64,000 nucleotides of DNA from contig NZ_JFZC01000034.1 in assembly GCF_000648615.1 (NCBI RefSeq), positions 1 to 64,000 on the forward strand, read 5' to 3'. Positions 1 to 9,052 of the stretch are shown piece by piece; positions within the stretch are counted from its first letter, which is position 1, and every line of letters starts with the position of its first letter. Under the pieces are notes generated by a model, which had not been told where the DNA came from, ran no database searches, and saw only the letters and a program-made list of their open reading frames with translations. Source of the DNA: Sporolactobacillus terrae DSM 11697 (GTDB lineage: Bacteria > Bacillota > Bacilli > Bacillales > Sporolactobacillaceae). Position numbers and translations under genes: made by a program.

Positions 1-78
1 CATTCAAAAAATCAAGTGAAATCAGGTTGGCTGCATCCTGGTGAGCAAAATCCCGAAAAAACGGCAAGCGGTGAATAA
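1..78 (+). CDS. 3' end of an unidentified gene (partial)
   Basis: Frame 1 is open from the first base to a TAA at 76-78 and encodes 25 residues with ordinary protein-like composition. The 5' part lies outside the window. No family can be named from so short a tail, and it could be a chance open frame. Confidence 0.3.
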   Translation, partial: HSKNQVKSGWLHPGEQNPEKTASGE

Positions 79-397
79 TTCAGGATAATATATGTATTAA
101 ACACTGATCTTTTAGCTTTGTAAGTGTTTGATTGTAGGAGCATCGTCATCTAAATTTGTTAAGTTGTTATTCTTCCACTTCGTTAGAATTGTTTTGTAAA
201 CGTTCTTATGTTTCAGCATCATTTTGTCGATAGAAACCGCAGACGGCAACCAGTCAATTCTCTTTTTAGTTATCTCGGTCTTATTGCTGCGATTAGTAAA
301 GATGCTTTCAGTTTATCCACTTAATACATTCCCCTTTTCTTATACATTGTATATCAAATGGAATTTTTTGCAAAAAGAAATCATTTCCAATTTCCGT

Positions 398-560
398 CTA
401 ACTATTGATTAAGAAAATCTTCTTAATTAATCTTGTTAAATCAGACTTTTTACTTTTTAAAAATATTGTTTCTCCATCCTTACCAACAAGGATATGATCC
501 AGCAAATCTATCCCGATTGACAATAAATAAGAAAATTTTCTAATAGAATTCAAATTTTGT
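398..560 (-). pseudogene. RadC-like (JAB domain) relic
   Basis: Read on the minus strand, one frame encodes LSIGIDLLDHILVGKDGET followed by a lysine-rich tail and a TAG at 398-400. The I-x-L-L-D-H-I-x-V-G core matches the C-terminal JAB/MPN motif of RadC-family proteins, which are often carried on mobile elements. The frame is closed by a TAA about 14 codons upstream of the motif and has no start codon, so only the last ~50 codons survive. The rest of 79-717 shows no convincing gene. A weak hairpin with a short T run on the minus strand near 593-631 may serve as the spo0A terminator. Confidence 0.45.
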
Positions 561-717
561 TACTTTCATGATTCGACCTCTCAGCCCAAAATAAAAAGTC
601 CCAATGAACTAAAAAATTCATCGGCACTTTTGAAAGAGTTTATTGGTTTTAAATCCATGTTTGCTGGCTTATTCGTCCAACATCCACTATTTTACAATCC
701 CTAAAAATCCCTTTATA

Positions 718-1530
718 TCACAAAATCCGCATTGATTCTTCGGCGCGATTCTCGATTCGGAGCTTGTCGGCGACCATGGCGATGAACTCTGAATTTGTTG
801 GTTTTGCTTTTGACATGGATACTGTGTAGCCGAACAGCTGCGAGATGGATTCAACGTTTCCTCTGCTCCAAGCAACTTCGATCGCATGGCGGATCGCACG
901 TTCGACGCGGCTGGGCGTCGTTTTGTATTTTTTGGCGATATCCGGATACAGGACCTTGGTAATCGAACCGAGCAATTCAATATCATGATAGACCATCGAG
1001 ATGGCTTCCCGCAGATACATATACCCTTTGATGTGTGCAGGCACGCCAATCTCATGAATAATATCAGTGATACTTGCGTTTAAGTCGTGATTTTTTTCCA
1101 ATGTTGTCTGCTTCTTCAGTGTATGTGAGGTAAACACAGGATTTGCCGCTTTTTTCCCGGCGACCTGACGAATATGATTCGCTAAGTTAGGCATATCAAA
1201 AGGCTTTAGAATAAAATAAGAAGCGCCAAGTTCTACAGCTTTTTTCGTCACATCCTCTTGCCCGAAAGCAGTCAGCATAATAATTCCGGGTTTGGGTAGT
1301 TCTGGGTTCGAATGAATTTGTTCCAACACCCCTAGCCCGTCAAGATGTGGCATAATAATATCCAATAAAAGTACATCGGGCGTCATGTTTTTCAGCATTT
1401 CTAAGCAATCTTGACCATTGCTCGCTGTACCGATTACTTCGATATCATCTTGAGACTTCAAATACTCGTTAATTAGCATAATCAGTTCTTGGTTATCGTC
1501 GGTCATGCAGACCTTTATTGTTTGCAACAC
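718..1530 (-). CDS. spo0A: Spo0A, master regulator of sporulation entry
   Basis: Response regulator that is phosphorylated by the sporulation phosphorelay and binds 0A boxes to switch on sporulation genes and repress abrB-type genes. The 270 residues match the family length. The receiver domain (about 1-120) has the acidic pair D11-D12, phospho-acceptor D57 in [11 protein letters not shown]87 and K109. The C-terminal half is the Spo0A-type DNA-binding domain with a conserved recognition-helix region ([16 protein letters not shown]). The start is GTG, 7 bases after a GGGGG ribosome site. It follows spoIVB as in B. subtilis and is preceded by several 0A boxes. Confidence 0.97.
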   Translation of the reverse strand: MLQTIKVCMTDDNQELIMLINEYLKSQDDIEVIGTASNGQDCLEMLKNMTPDVLLLDIIMPHLDGLGVLEQIHSNPELPKPGIIMLTAFGQEDVTKKAVELGASYFILKPFDMPNLANHIRQVAGKKAANPVFTSHTLKKQTTLEKNHDLNASITDIIHEIGVPAHIKGYMYLREAISMVYHDIELLGSITKVLYPDIAKKYKTTPSRVERAIRHAIEVAWSRGNVESISQLFGYTVSMSKAKPTNSEFIAMVADKLRIENRAEESMRIL

Positions 1531-1540
1531 AAAATCCCCC

Positions 1541-1589
1541 TTGTCGATGATTCTACATTAATGATTTCGACAAGAGGGTAAGGTATCCT
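1541..1589 (-). promoter_or_regulatory. spo0A promoter region with 0A box
   Basis: On the minus strand AGGATA (1584-1589) and GAAAT (1564-1568) are about 15 bases apart and resemble a sigma-H promoter, as expected for the sporulation promoter of spo0A. A perfect 0A box, TGTCGAA on the minus strand, is at 1566-1572 and overlaps the -10 element. A near match, TTGTCGAT on the plus strand, is at 1541. Box identity is clear; the sigma-H call is inference. Confidence 0.45.
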
Positions 1590-1668
1590 TTTTATTCTTA
1601 TTCACTTCAATCCATTTTTTTCTTCCTAATCCTTCTTTTTAACAGGTAATCCGTTTCGATTATCGTTT

Positions 1669-1700
1669 ATTCGACAAGGATCAGCACGAACTTGTCGAAT
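1669..1700. promoter_or_regulatory. Inverted pair of 0A boxes between spoIVB and spo0A
   Basis: ATTCGACAAG at 1669-1678 and CTTGTCGAAT at 1691-1700 are perfect inverted repeats, each holding an exact TGTCGAA 0A box (1670-1676 minus, 1693-1699 plus). This fits Spo0A binding upstream of its own gene. The same dyad could fold as a hairpin just after the spoIVB stop, but a long T run is missing. Confidence 0.6.
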
Positions 1701-1716
1701 TATTTTGCACTTGTGA

Positions 1717-3000
1717 TCAGCTTGCTATTTGTTTTTGCAAGGACGAGTGCTGCGTGTCCTGTAATCCTGCTTCATTGATCATCCATTCTATATGCACGCC
1801 ATATCCGCTGGTCGGATCATTAACAAATACATGAGTGACCGCTCCAACCAGCCTGCCGTTTTGGATGATCGGACTTCCGCTCATTCCTTGTACGATTCCT
1901 CCGGTTGCTTTCAGCAGCTTTGGATCTGTAATTTTAAGAACCAAACCTTTTGTTGCAGCATGTTTTTGCGGTATTGAATTCAGGATGCGAATATCAAATG
2001 CCTCGACTTTATTGCCATTGAGAACCGTTAAGATTTGTGCCGGGCCTTCCTGCACTTGGCTTGCTGTAGCAATTGGCAGGGCTTTTTGAAGCATATCCGA
2101 ACGAGTCAAATAATTTTTTTGCATCTTTCCATAAATGCCGAAGGGGGTATTTTTTGCTACCGAGCCAATACTTAGGGCATTTTCTGGAAAAAAGGCTATT
2201 TTTTCTCCAGGTTTCCCCTCCTGACCGCGATCAATTGCCTGCACAATTGATCGTACAATGCGTCCGTTTTTAACCATGATAGGCTGGCCGGTGTCACGAT
2301 CGGCAATGACATGTCCCAGCGCTCCGTAGGAACCGGAAATTGGGTCGTAGAAAGTCATCGTTCCAATTCCAGAAGCAGAGTCTCGAATAAACAATCCCAG
2401 TTGGCAACGCTGATTTGCTACATCCAGGATCGGCGTTAATTTTTTCTCCATCGTTGATCTTTGACGAATCAATGTTACGTGAAGTGGCTTTTCTTGATTC
2501 ATATGGGTCATAAATTTGCGCACATCATTAATTGAACCCATTTGCCGTCCATTAATTTTTGTAATCACATCACCGACTCGAATGCCGGCGGACTCACCTG
2601 GCGATGATTCCCCTTTTGAAGTCGTAACCAGATGATAGCCGACAACCAGTACGCCTTTTGTATTAAGCTGAACGCCAATGGACTGGCCGCCCGGAATCAG
2701 CCGAAGATCTTTTTTAGGCAATAGTACAGGCAGTGAAACAGAACCAGCGACTGTGTCATTTTGTTCCGCTTCTTTCCATTTATGGACCGCTTCGAGCTTT
2801 TTCTTCTTGGTTAACATAGCGATTGGCGAACCACTTGTTAATTCTGCCCGTAATTGAAAACGCTCTGCATGTATCATCTCTGTATGCTTACTCAGTTGCG
2901 AAACAAACAGGTTTGCCTTTATTCCGGTAACGAATCCGATCATTAGGAAACCGAGTAAAACCCAACCAAACACGACTCCCAGCTTATTTTTTTTGTTCAT
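1717..3000 (-). CDS. spoIVB: SpoIVB serine peptidase (sigma-K checkpoint signal)
   Basis: Forespore-made S55 peptidase secreted into the space around the forespore, where it triggers SpoIVFB processing of pro-sigma-K. The 427 residues match the family. An N-terminal membrane anchor lies at about 8-28. A PDZ domain at about 105-200 is marked by the region GIRVGDVITKING. The C-terminal SpoIVB peptidase domain has the GHVIAD histidine motif and the catalytic serine in GMSGSP (about S376). The neighbours recN upstream and spo0A downstream match B. subtilis. A weak sigma-G/F-like pair (GAATT and CATAATT) lies about 75-105 bases upstream. Confidence 0.96.
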   Translation of the reverse strand: MNKKNKLGVVFGWVLLGFLMIGFVTGIKANLFVSQLSKHTEMIHAERFQLRAELTSGSPIAMLTKKKKLEAVHKWKEAEQNDTVAGSVSLPVLLPKKDLRLIPGGQSIGVQLNTKGVLVVGYHLVTTSKGESSPGESAGIRVGDVITKINGRQMGSINDVRKFMTHMNQEKPLHVTLIRQRSTMEKKLTPILDVANQRCQLGLFIRDSASGIGTMTFYDPISGSYGALGHVIADRDTGQPIMVKNGRIVRSIVQAIDRGQEGKPGEKIAFFPENALSIGSVAKNTPFGIYGKMQKNYLTRSDMLQKALPIATASQVQEGPAQILTVLNGNKVEAFDIRILNSIPQKHAATKGLVLKITDPKLLKATGGIVQGMSGSPIIQNGRLVGAVTHVFVNDPTSGYGVHIEWMINEAGLQDTQHSSLQKQIAS

Positions 3001-3132
3001 AACTCACTCTCCTCGCTCCAAAACCGCACCTTGTCGTGCAGTGCATTTATTAAAATTGCCTGAGCAGAGGAGAATTATGAGTGAAGCGATTCAGGGATTA
3101 ATTCCAGTATAGGGTGACGATACCAATAGTGA

Positions 3133-4833
3133 TTACTGTTTGATTTTTTCCGCCAATTGAATAAGTTCTTTTGCGTGTTCCCGAGCAAGATCAGTCATCA
3201 ACGGACCCGAAATCATTCTGCTAATTTCTTGTACTTTTTCAGCGTCATCCAACGTTTTGACATGCGTATGGGTACGTTCATCTTTAGTCACGTATTTTTC
3301 AATAGAGATATGCTGGTCGGCCATGGCTGCAACTTGAGGGAGATGGGTAATACAAAATACTTGCGCGTTTTGAGAAAGCGAACTGATTTTCTCCGCCATG
3401 GCTTGTGCTGCTTGGCCGCTGACCCCAGTGTCCACCTCATCAAAGACAATGGTTACCGGACCAATCACTTTTCTGAACACCGTCTTCATTGCAAGCATAA
3501 CTCGTGAAAGCTCGCCACCTGAGGCAACCTTTGCCAGCGGTTTGAATGGTTCACCAGGATTGGTGGTTATATAAAAGGAAACATGATCAATGCCTTCTGA
3601 ACTGAATCCGGAAAATGACTCAAGATTACCATTCATCTTCACGTGAAGATCAATCAAAGCATGCTCCATACACAGATCTTTAAACTCATGATTAATGGCA
3701 CGCGCCAGTTTCCCGCTTGTTTGTTTTCGCGCTCTGGATAATTGAACGGCACAGTCTCTCAATACGCCAATTTCAGCTTTCAATGCTTCATGCAGGGCAT
3801 CGAAATTTTGGTCGCGTGAATTCAAGTCATCGAGTTCTTTTTTTATTTGCACATAATAAGTTAAAATTTCGTCCACATTATTTCCGTATTTCCTTTTCAA
3901 AAGCTGAATTTCATTTAAGCGTGCTTCAATTTCATTCAGCCGTTCCGGATTATATTCCATCTGCTCCAAATAATTGCGGATCGATGAGGCTTGCTCTTCA
4001 AGCAGATAGAAACAATTCGAGACAGACTCAGAAAAATGATTCAGCTCAGGGTCGAGATCGCGAATCGAGTCAAGGCCGGAAGCGGTTTGACGAAGCAGAT
4101 CCAAGGCCGCATGTTCACCATCAAGTGCGCCATAGCTGGATTTAAGCGTTTGAAATACTTTTTCATAATTCAACAGCTTTCTTTTTTCCTCGAGCAGCTG
4201 TTCCTCTTCATCTTTCTGCAGATGACCGGCTTCAATATCCTTTATCTGGTAGTGAAGCAAATCGACTCGCTGTGCTACTTCTTTTTCGTCCTGATTATAG
4301 CGGCTGCATTGAGCGGCAAGCTTCGTTGCTTTTTGATATTCTTCTGTATAAGCCTGCTTCAGCTTTTCAATAGTCGACCCTCCAAATCGATCAACAAAGT
4401 CGAGATGTTTCGAAGGATCGAGAAGGCGCTGATGTTCGTGCTGCCCATGAATGTCGATCAGAAGCGTACCGAACTGCTGCAGAACGGACTGAGTCACGAG
4501 CTTGCCGTTGACACGACAGACACTTTTCCCAGTATGTGCGATATCGCGCCTGAGGATTAACTGGTCATCGGTGTGATCTAAACCTAACTGATCAAGCAAT
4601 TGAATGACCCGCTCATTATTTTCGATATCAAATAACGCCTCAAGCTCAGCCTTTTTTGCACCATGCCGGACATAATCAGCTGAGCCGCGTGCCCCGCCAA
4701 GCAAGGCAATGGCATCAATAATGATTGACTTTCCCGCACCGGTTTCACCAGTAAATACAGTCAGTCCGTCTTCAAAAGACACATTCAGTTTGTCTATAAT
4801 TGCAAAATTTATAATTTGAAGTTCTGTTAGCAC
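3133..4833 (-). CDS. recN: RecN, SMC-like DNA repair ATPase
   Basis: Early-acting double-strand-break repair protein of the SMC/Rad50 type. The Walker A motif GETGAGKS is at about residues 29-36, long coiled coils fill the middle, the ABC signature region reads LAKVASGGELSRVMLA, and the Walker B motif is VFDEVDTGVSG. An upstream in-frame ATG exists at 4881. The better start is GTG at 4833 because AGAGGTG lies 7 bases before it and the protein then begins VLTELQIINFA, as in homologues (566 aa). A LexA-type box precedes it. The argR gene usually found beside it is missing. Confidence 0.95.
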   Translation of the reverse strand: MLTELQIINFAIIDKLNVSFEDGLTVFTGETGAGKSIIIDAIALLGGARGSADYVRHGAKKAELEALFDIENNERVIQLLDQLGLDHTDDQLILRRDIAHTGKSVCRVNGKLVTQSVLQQFGTLLIDIHGQHEHQRLLDPSKHLDFVDRFGGSTIEKLKQAYTEEYQKATKLAAQCSRYNQDEKEVAQRVDLLHYQIKDIEAGHLQKDEEEQLLEEKRKLLNYEKVFQTLKSSYGALDGEHAALDLLRQTASGLDSIRDLDPELNHFSESVSNCFYLLEEQASSIRNYLEQMEYNPERLNEIEARLNEIQLLKRKYGNNVDEILTYYVQIKKELDDLNSRDQNFDALHEALKAEIGVLRDCAVQLSRARKQTSGKLARAINHEFKDLCMEHALIDLHVKMNGNLESFSGFSSEGIDHVSFYITTNPGEPFKPLAKVASGGELSRVMLAMKTVFRKVIGPVTIVFDEVDTGVSGQAAQAMAEKISSLSQNAQVFCITHLPQVAAMADQHISIEKYVTKDERTHTHVKTLDDAEKVQEISRMISGPLMTDLAREHAKELIQLAEKIKQ

Positions 4834-4853
4834 ATGGAAACACCTCTTCGATT

Positions 4854-4867
4854 CGAACATTCGTTCC
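4854..4867. promoter_or_regulatory. SOS (LexA/DinR) box of recN
   Basis: CGAACATTCGTTCC has the GAAC-N4-GTTC core of the Gram-positive LexA site and lies 20 bases upstream of the recN GTG start. In B. subtilis recN is a LexA-controlled SOS gene. The box also independently supports the downstream GTG start. Confidence 0.75.
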
Positions 4868-4902
4868 CTTCTATTTTCCACTGTTTCCCTAAATTCGTCA
4901 AT

Positions 4903-4945
4903 AAAAAAATAAGGAACAAACCTTTATTTCGGTTTATTCCTTATT
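4903..4945 (-). terminator. Rho-independent terminator after tlyA
   Basis: On the minus strand a stem of about 14 pairs (AATAAGGAATAAACC with GGTTTGTTCCTTATT) is followed by a run of T. The stem overlaps the last TlyA codons. It ends the nusB-to-tlyA transcript and separates recN as its own unit. Confidence 0.8.
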
Positions 4946-5763
4946 TTCTTCTGTTTAAAATTAGTATGTGCCAAGCGAACAACATCGTCAGGCATGACTT
5001 GTAGTAAATTCTGAGCCTGATCCTTTTCCGAGCGTAAATGGGCAAGAAATTCTATATTTCCATCTCCGCCTGTAATTGGTGAAAAGTCAAGATCTAACAG
5101 CGTATACCCGCAGCCCAGTGCAAATTCCAGAATATCATTGATCACCGCCAAATGAGTTTTCGGATCGTGAACGATTCCCTTCTTTCCGACCTCATCGCGG
5201 CCGGCTTCAAATTGAGGCTTAATTAAACAGACAACCTCGCCTTTGTCCTTTAAAATGCCAATCAATGTCGGCAGAATCTTTTTCAAAGATATGAACGAAA
5301 CATCAATGGACGCAAAATCAGGAGGCCCTGCTTGAAAATCATCAAGCCTGCAGTAGCGAAAATTCGTTTTCTCCATGACAATGACCCTCGGATCACTGCG
5401 CAGCTTCCAAGCAAGCTGATTGAATCCCACGTCAAGTGCATAAACTTTTGCGGCTCCGTTTTGCAATGCACAGTCGGTAAAACCGCCGGTTGACGCACCG
5501 ATATCAAGCATTAACAAACCATTTAAGTTAAGATGAAAGACATCTAATGCTTTCTCGAGCTTCAAGCCGCCTCTGCCGACATAAGGCAGTGGATTTCCTT
5601 TAATCGTAAATTTAAGCGCACGGTCAACCTTGCTCCCTGGTTTATCGACACGCTGCTCATCATGATAAACCATTCCCGCCATGACCGCTCGCTGCGCTTT
5701 CTCACGCGAGTCAAATAATCCTTGTCTCACGAGGAGAACGTCGACCCTTTCTTTATCTCTCAT
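4924..5763 (-). CDS. tlyA: TlyA-type rRNA 2'-O-methyltransferase (YqxC)
   Basis: Methyltransferase of the TlyA/HlyA family, which modifies ribosomal RNA in characterised homologues. An S4 RNA-binding domain occupies about residues 3-65. The FtsJ-like SAM-binding motif [10 protein letters not shown] is at about 86-95, and downstream catalytic-core motifs such as [12 protein letters not shown] follow. At 279 aa it has family length. The start overlaps the dxs stop by 4 bases (ATGA), so the two are translationally coupled. In B. subtilis ahrC follows; here a terminator follows directly. Confidence 0.92.
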   Translation of the reverse strand: MRDKERVDVLLVRQGLFDSREKAQRAVMAGMVYHDEQRVDKPGSKVDRALKFTIKGNPLPYVGRGGLKLEKALDVFHLNLNGLLMLDIGASTGGFTDCALQNGAAKVYALDVGFNQLAWKLRSDPRVIVMEKTNFRYCRLDDFQAGPPDFASIDVSFISLKKILPTLIGILKDKGEVVCLIKPQFEAGRDEVGKKGIVHDPKTHLAVINDILEFALGCGYTLLDLDFSPITGGDGNIEFLAHLRSEKDQAQNLLQVMPDDVVRLAHTNFKQKKIRNKPK

Positions 5764-7676
5764 GATGTAATAACCTTTCTAACCTGATTTCGATGCGCTT
5801 GCTCATGGATCATCTTTTTCACCCGACGAGCGATTTGCTCAGCCGTTAAGCCAAGCTCGTTTAACAGTTCCTTTACGGTGCCGTGTTCTACGAAGCGATC
5901 TTCAATCCCCATGCGTTCGATGACCAAATCATGAACACCATGATCGTGGTAATATTCGAGCACGCCTGAGCCAAAACCGCCGGCAAGCATTCCCTCTTCA
6001 ACCGTTAAAATCGGCGTCTGCTGTTTCGCAATTTGGTCGAGCATTCGCCCATCCATCGGTTTAATAAAGCGTGCATTAACAATGCTTAGGCGGAATCCTT
6101 CAGATTCAAGCTGCTTTGCGGCAGCAACTGCAATCTGCAGCATTGGTCCAAAGGCGAGCACCGTTGCATCCGTTCCGTCACGAAGCACTTCCCATGAACC
6201 GATGGTCAATGCTTCAGCTTTACCTTTCATTGGGACACCAATACCATTTCCGCGCGGATAGCGAACGGCAATCGGTCCTTTATTATAGTGAATGGCTGTA
6301 TAGACCATATTTCTTAATTCATTTTCATCTTTGCCCATCATCACGACAAGGTTAGGCAGGGCCCGCAGGAATCCGATATCGAAAACACCTTGATGTGTTT
6401 CTCCATCGGCACCAACGAGACCTGCACGGTCGACTGCAAGAACCACATTAAGATTCTGTCTGCACAGATCATGGACCAATTGATCATAAGCGCGCTGCAT
6501 AAATGTTGAGTAGATCGACAATACGGGTTTCATATTCTGGGTTGCAAGTCCTGCAGCAAAGGTAGCGGCATGCTGTTCTGCAATGCCGACATCAAACAAG
6601 CGCTCTGGGAACTCCTTGGCAAAACCTTCGAGCTTTGAACCGACAACCATTGCCGGCGAAACAACGACGATCCGTTCATCATGACGCGCAAGTTCCTGCA
6701 ATTCATCGTTGACCACTTGGCTGTACGCCGGTGCGACAGCAGCGGGCTTAATAAAGGCACCGGATTCTATTTTATAGGGGCCGGTTCCATGCCATGTACC
6801 GATCTCATCCATTTCAGCGGGCCGATACCCTTTCCCTTTTTGGGTCAGCACATGAATCAGAACCGGTCCCTTCCGCTTCTGTGCGTAGTTTAAATTATCA
6901 ATCAGTGCGTTTAGATTATGACCATCGACAGGACCAAGATAAGTGATTCCCAGTTCTTCGAAAAACACACCGGAGACGAGTAAATATTTTAATCGATCTT
7001 TTAATCGTTCTGCAACGGAAGCCAGTTTTCCGCCAAATGCAGGAATCTTCTTCATCAAGTATTCAAGATCTTCTTTTGCGCGATTATATTTATTTGCCGA
7101 ACGAATTCGATTCAGCATATTATGAAGAGCACCAACATTCGGCGCAATCGACATCTCATTATCATTTAAAACAATAATCATATTTCTGTTTTGGTGCCCG
7201 ATATCGTTCAATGCTTCAAGTGCCATTCCGCCTGTCAGCGCCCCATCGCCGATAACTGCGACCACATCAAAGTGTTCATGCTTGAGATCGCGGGCTACAG
7301 CCATTCCCAGCGCTGCTGACAGTGACGTCGAACTGTGTCCGGTTTCCCATACATCGTGCTTGCTCTCGCTTCTCTTTGGAAATCCGCACAGCCCTTTGTA
7401 TTGTCTCAGCGTGTCGAATTGACCGCCGCGTCCGGTCAGAATTTTATGCACATAGGACTGGTGACCGACATCCCAGATCAGTTTATCCGCCGGGCTATTA
7501 AAAATTTTATGCAGTGCAAGCGTCAATTCAACAACACCCAAATTGGGTGCCAGGTGTCCGCCGGTTTTGGAAAGCTTCTGAATTAAAAATGAGCGGATAT
7601 CATCGGCAAGCTCAGTCATTTGATCAACGGACAGTTTCTTAAGAAACTTAGGATTCTTTATTGTCGATACATCCAT
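5760..7676 (-). CDS. dxs: 1-deoxy-D-xylulose-5-phosphate synthase
   Basis: Condenses pyruvate and glyceraldehyde 3-phosphate to DXP, the first step of the MEP isoprenoid pathway, and also supplies thiamine and pyridoxal precursors. The 638 aa match the family. The thiamine-diphosphate motif is visible around [15 protein letters not shown]. The transketolase-like pyrimidine domain ([12 protein letters not shown]) and the C-terminal transketolase domain ([18 protein letters not shown]) follow. It lies in one minus-strand operon with ispA, the OLE RNA and oapA. Confidence 0.97.
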   Translation of the reverse strand: MDVSTIKNPKFLKKLSVDQMTELADDIRSFLIQKLSKTGGHLAPNLGVVELTLALHKIFNSPADKLIWDVGHQSYVHKILTGRGGQFDTLRQYKGLCGFPKRSESKHDVWETGHSSTSLSAALGMAVARDLKHEHFDVVAVIGDGALTGGMALEALNDIGHQNRNMIIVLNDNEMSIAPNVGALHNMLNRIRSANKYNRAKEDLEYLMKKIPAFGGKLASVAERLKDRLKYLLVSGVFFEELGITYLGPVDGHNLNALIDNLNYAQKRKGPVLIHVLTQKGKGYRPAEMDEIGTWHGTGPYKIESGAFIKPAAVAPAYSQVVNDELQELARHDERIVVVSPAMVVGSKLEGFAKEFPERLFDVGIAEQHAATFAAGLATQNMKPVLSIYSTFMQRAYDQLVHDLCRQNLNVVLAVDRAGLVGADGETHQGVFDIGFLRALPNLVVMMGKDENELRNMVYTAIHYNKGPIAVRYPRGNGIGVPMKGKAEALTIGSWEVLRDGTDATVLAFGPMLQIAVAAAKQLESEGFRLSIVNARFIKPMDGRMLDQIAKQQTPILTVEEGMLAGGFGSGVLEYYHDHGVHDLVIERMGIEDRFVEHGTVKELLNELGLTAEQIARRVKKMIHEQAHRNQVRKVITS

Positions 7677-7682
7677 GATTTA

Positions 7683-8327
7683 TCACACGTCCCTCTTTGC
7701 CGTTTTTTTCTTCTTCCCCTTCTTTTTTTTCTTCTTATCAAGAAGCTTTAAGATGGGAATATGAAGATGATCTTCTGTGAAGTACATGACGTAGCCCACT
7801 CGATAAATAATTTTCGTTGCATTTTTAATGGCGAAGCCTTTTCCCAACGCTTTGACAAAAACAGTAAATGCTGCAACACAACTCGTCACAATCACAGAAA
7901 TGATATACTCGGCAACACCACTCTTATTGTAAACGAGGAGCGCCATCAATTCTACTACAACGACTGAAGCTGCCGTACCACTGATAATTGCTGCTGCGTC
8001 ACCGATTACATCGGTACAAAATGTGTTCACTCGGTCCGCATTTTTGGTAAGCCAGACCGAAAATTTCGCACCCTTCATTCCCTTAGAAGCGATGGCATGA
8101 AAAGGCGCTTCACTTGAAGCTGTGGCAGCAACACCAATAATATCGAAGAAAAGGGCGATCAGGATGATGACCATGACAACGATCGTACCGCTGAATACAT
8201 TTGCATTGCTGAGCACGGCTGTCGATGCAATTGAAAAAATAGCCGCTAGCACAAATGTGATAACAGCTAATGGCAATGCCCATCTTAAAGCTTTTTTTAA
8301 ATCGTTTTTCATGCGTATTTCGATCAT
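7683..8327 (-). CDS. oapA: OapA-like membrane protein (OLE RNA partner)
   Basis: 214-residue membrane protein with about four hydrophobic segments (near 15-35, 48-66, 110-128 and 135-160) and an extremely lysine-rich C-terminus. The sequence around IGVAATASSEAPFHA resembles the DUF21/CNNM (CorB-type) membrane domain without CBS domains. Position is the main evidence: in OLE-bearing Firmicutes the gene between the OLE RNA and dxs encodes OapA, which binds OLE RNA at the membrane and is tied to stress and Mg2+ responses. Here it sits between an OLE-like non-coding region and dxs. The identification is by family resemblance plus synteny. Confidence 0.8.
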   Translation of the reverse strand: MIEIRMKNDLKKALRWALPLAVITFVLAAIFSIASTAVLSNANVFSGTIVVMVIILIALFFDIIGVAATASSEAPFHAIASKGMKGAKFSVWLTKNADRVNTFCTDVIGDAAAIISGTAASVVVVELMALLVYNKSGVAEYIISVIVTSCVAAFTVFVKALGKGFAIKNATKIIYRVGYVMYFTEDHLHIPILKLLDKKKKKKGKKKKTAKRDV

Positions 8328-8409
8328 CTTTTTATCTTGACCGAAATTCTCACATCCTTAAATAAATTATAAGATACTCATTAAAGAAAATTATGTATAT
8401 GAGGTCGTT

Positions 8410-8995
8410 CGAAAAGTAAACATTGCGGCTTAGGTCCAGTAGGTTTTCCCGTCAAATTGCCTGTTGTCGCCAAGCAGGTAGTTTCCTATTAAAATTTGAC
8501 CGATGTTGTCGCCATACATCGAACTGGAACGCCACTTAGACCGCACCATAATCCTTTTCGAACGCTGCGGTGATGCAGACAGTCTAGGAGATTTCCTCAA
8601 GCACTCTTGAAGCTTTGCTCTAGCCTCTTTTGCAGAATTGATTTCAGGAAGACGTCCCTTTTCCCACTGGCCAAGCAGGTCAAAGTTATTCGCCATCCAT
8701 CCCCTCTTTCCCACTCAAGGCAGGCTACGCTGTTCGCTTTTCCTTAATTGTTCAAGTACTGACGAAACAGGTTTTCCACATAGTTATTGCACAAAGCAAA
8801 CAACGTACGTGTCTCCACGGGCGCAGGGTCTTCGCCCACATGCCGTTGCGGATCGCCCTACGCCCTTTACTCCCAGCACCAGCCCAAAGCTGGGCGCCTT
8901 AAGCCGACACCAGGAACTTCATCGATGTGCCCTTTGACGGATTTTTAGCCCCGTCTTCAAGCAAAGTAGAGTGACTAGAATACTGCACCTTCATT
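8410..8995 (-). ncRNA. ole: OLE RNA (ornate, large, extremophilic)
   Basis: About 700 bases between ispA and the oapA-like gene lack a convincing protein gene. They are rich in local pairing: on the minus strand CGTG-GAGA-CACG (8808-8819) is a GNRA-capped hairpin, next to a GGGCG/CGCCC stem. OLE RNA is about 600 nt and is classically located here, downstream of ispA and upstream of oapA, co-transcribed with the isoprenoid operon in Bacillus halodurans and relatives. Length, strand and both neighbours match. The ends are approximate. Identification rests on synteny and size plus visible pairing, not on a covariance search. Confidence 0.8.
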
Positions 8996-9052
8996 GACAA
9001 TGCAATTAAGTTTATCACAAAAGATGCAAACGCTCAAATCCATTTAACGATT

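Noticed and set aside
224-412. 62-codon open frame near the left end
   Set aside because: No ribosome site, no family resemblance, and it overlaps the RadC relic on the other strand.
8430-8714. 94-codon open frame on the minus strand with a passable ribosome site
   Set aside because: It lies wholly inside the OLE RNA-like region between ispA and oapA, has no recognisable family, and its composition fits structured RNA better than protein.
8338-9052. tmRNA, RNase P RNA or 6S RNA in the ispA-oapA gap
   Set aside because: Their characteristic end and core sequences are not present; gene context fits OLE RNA instead.
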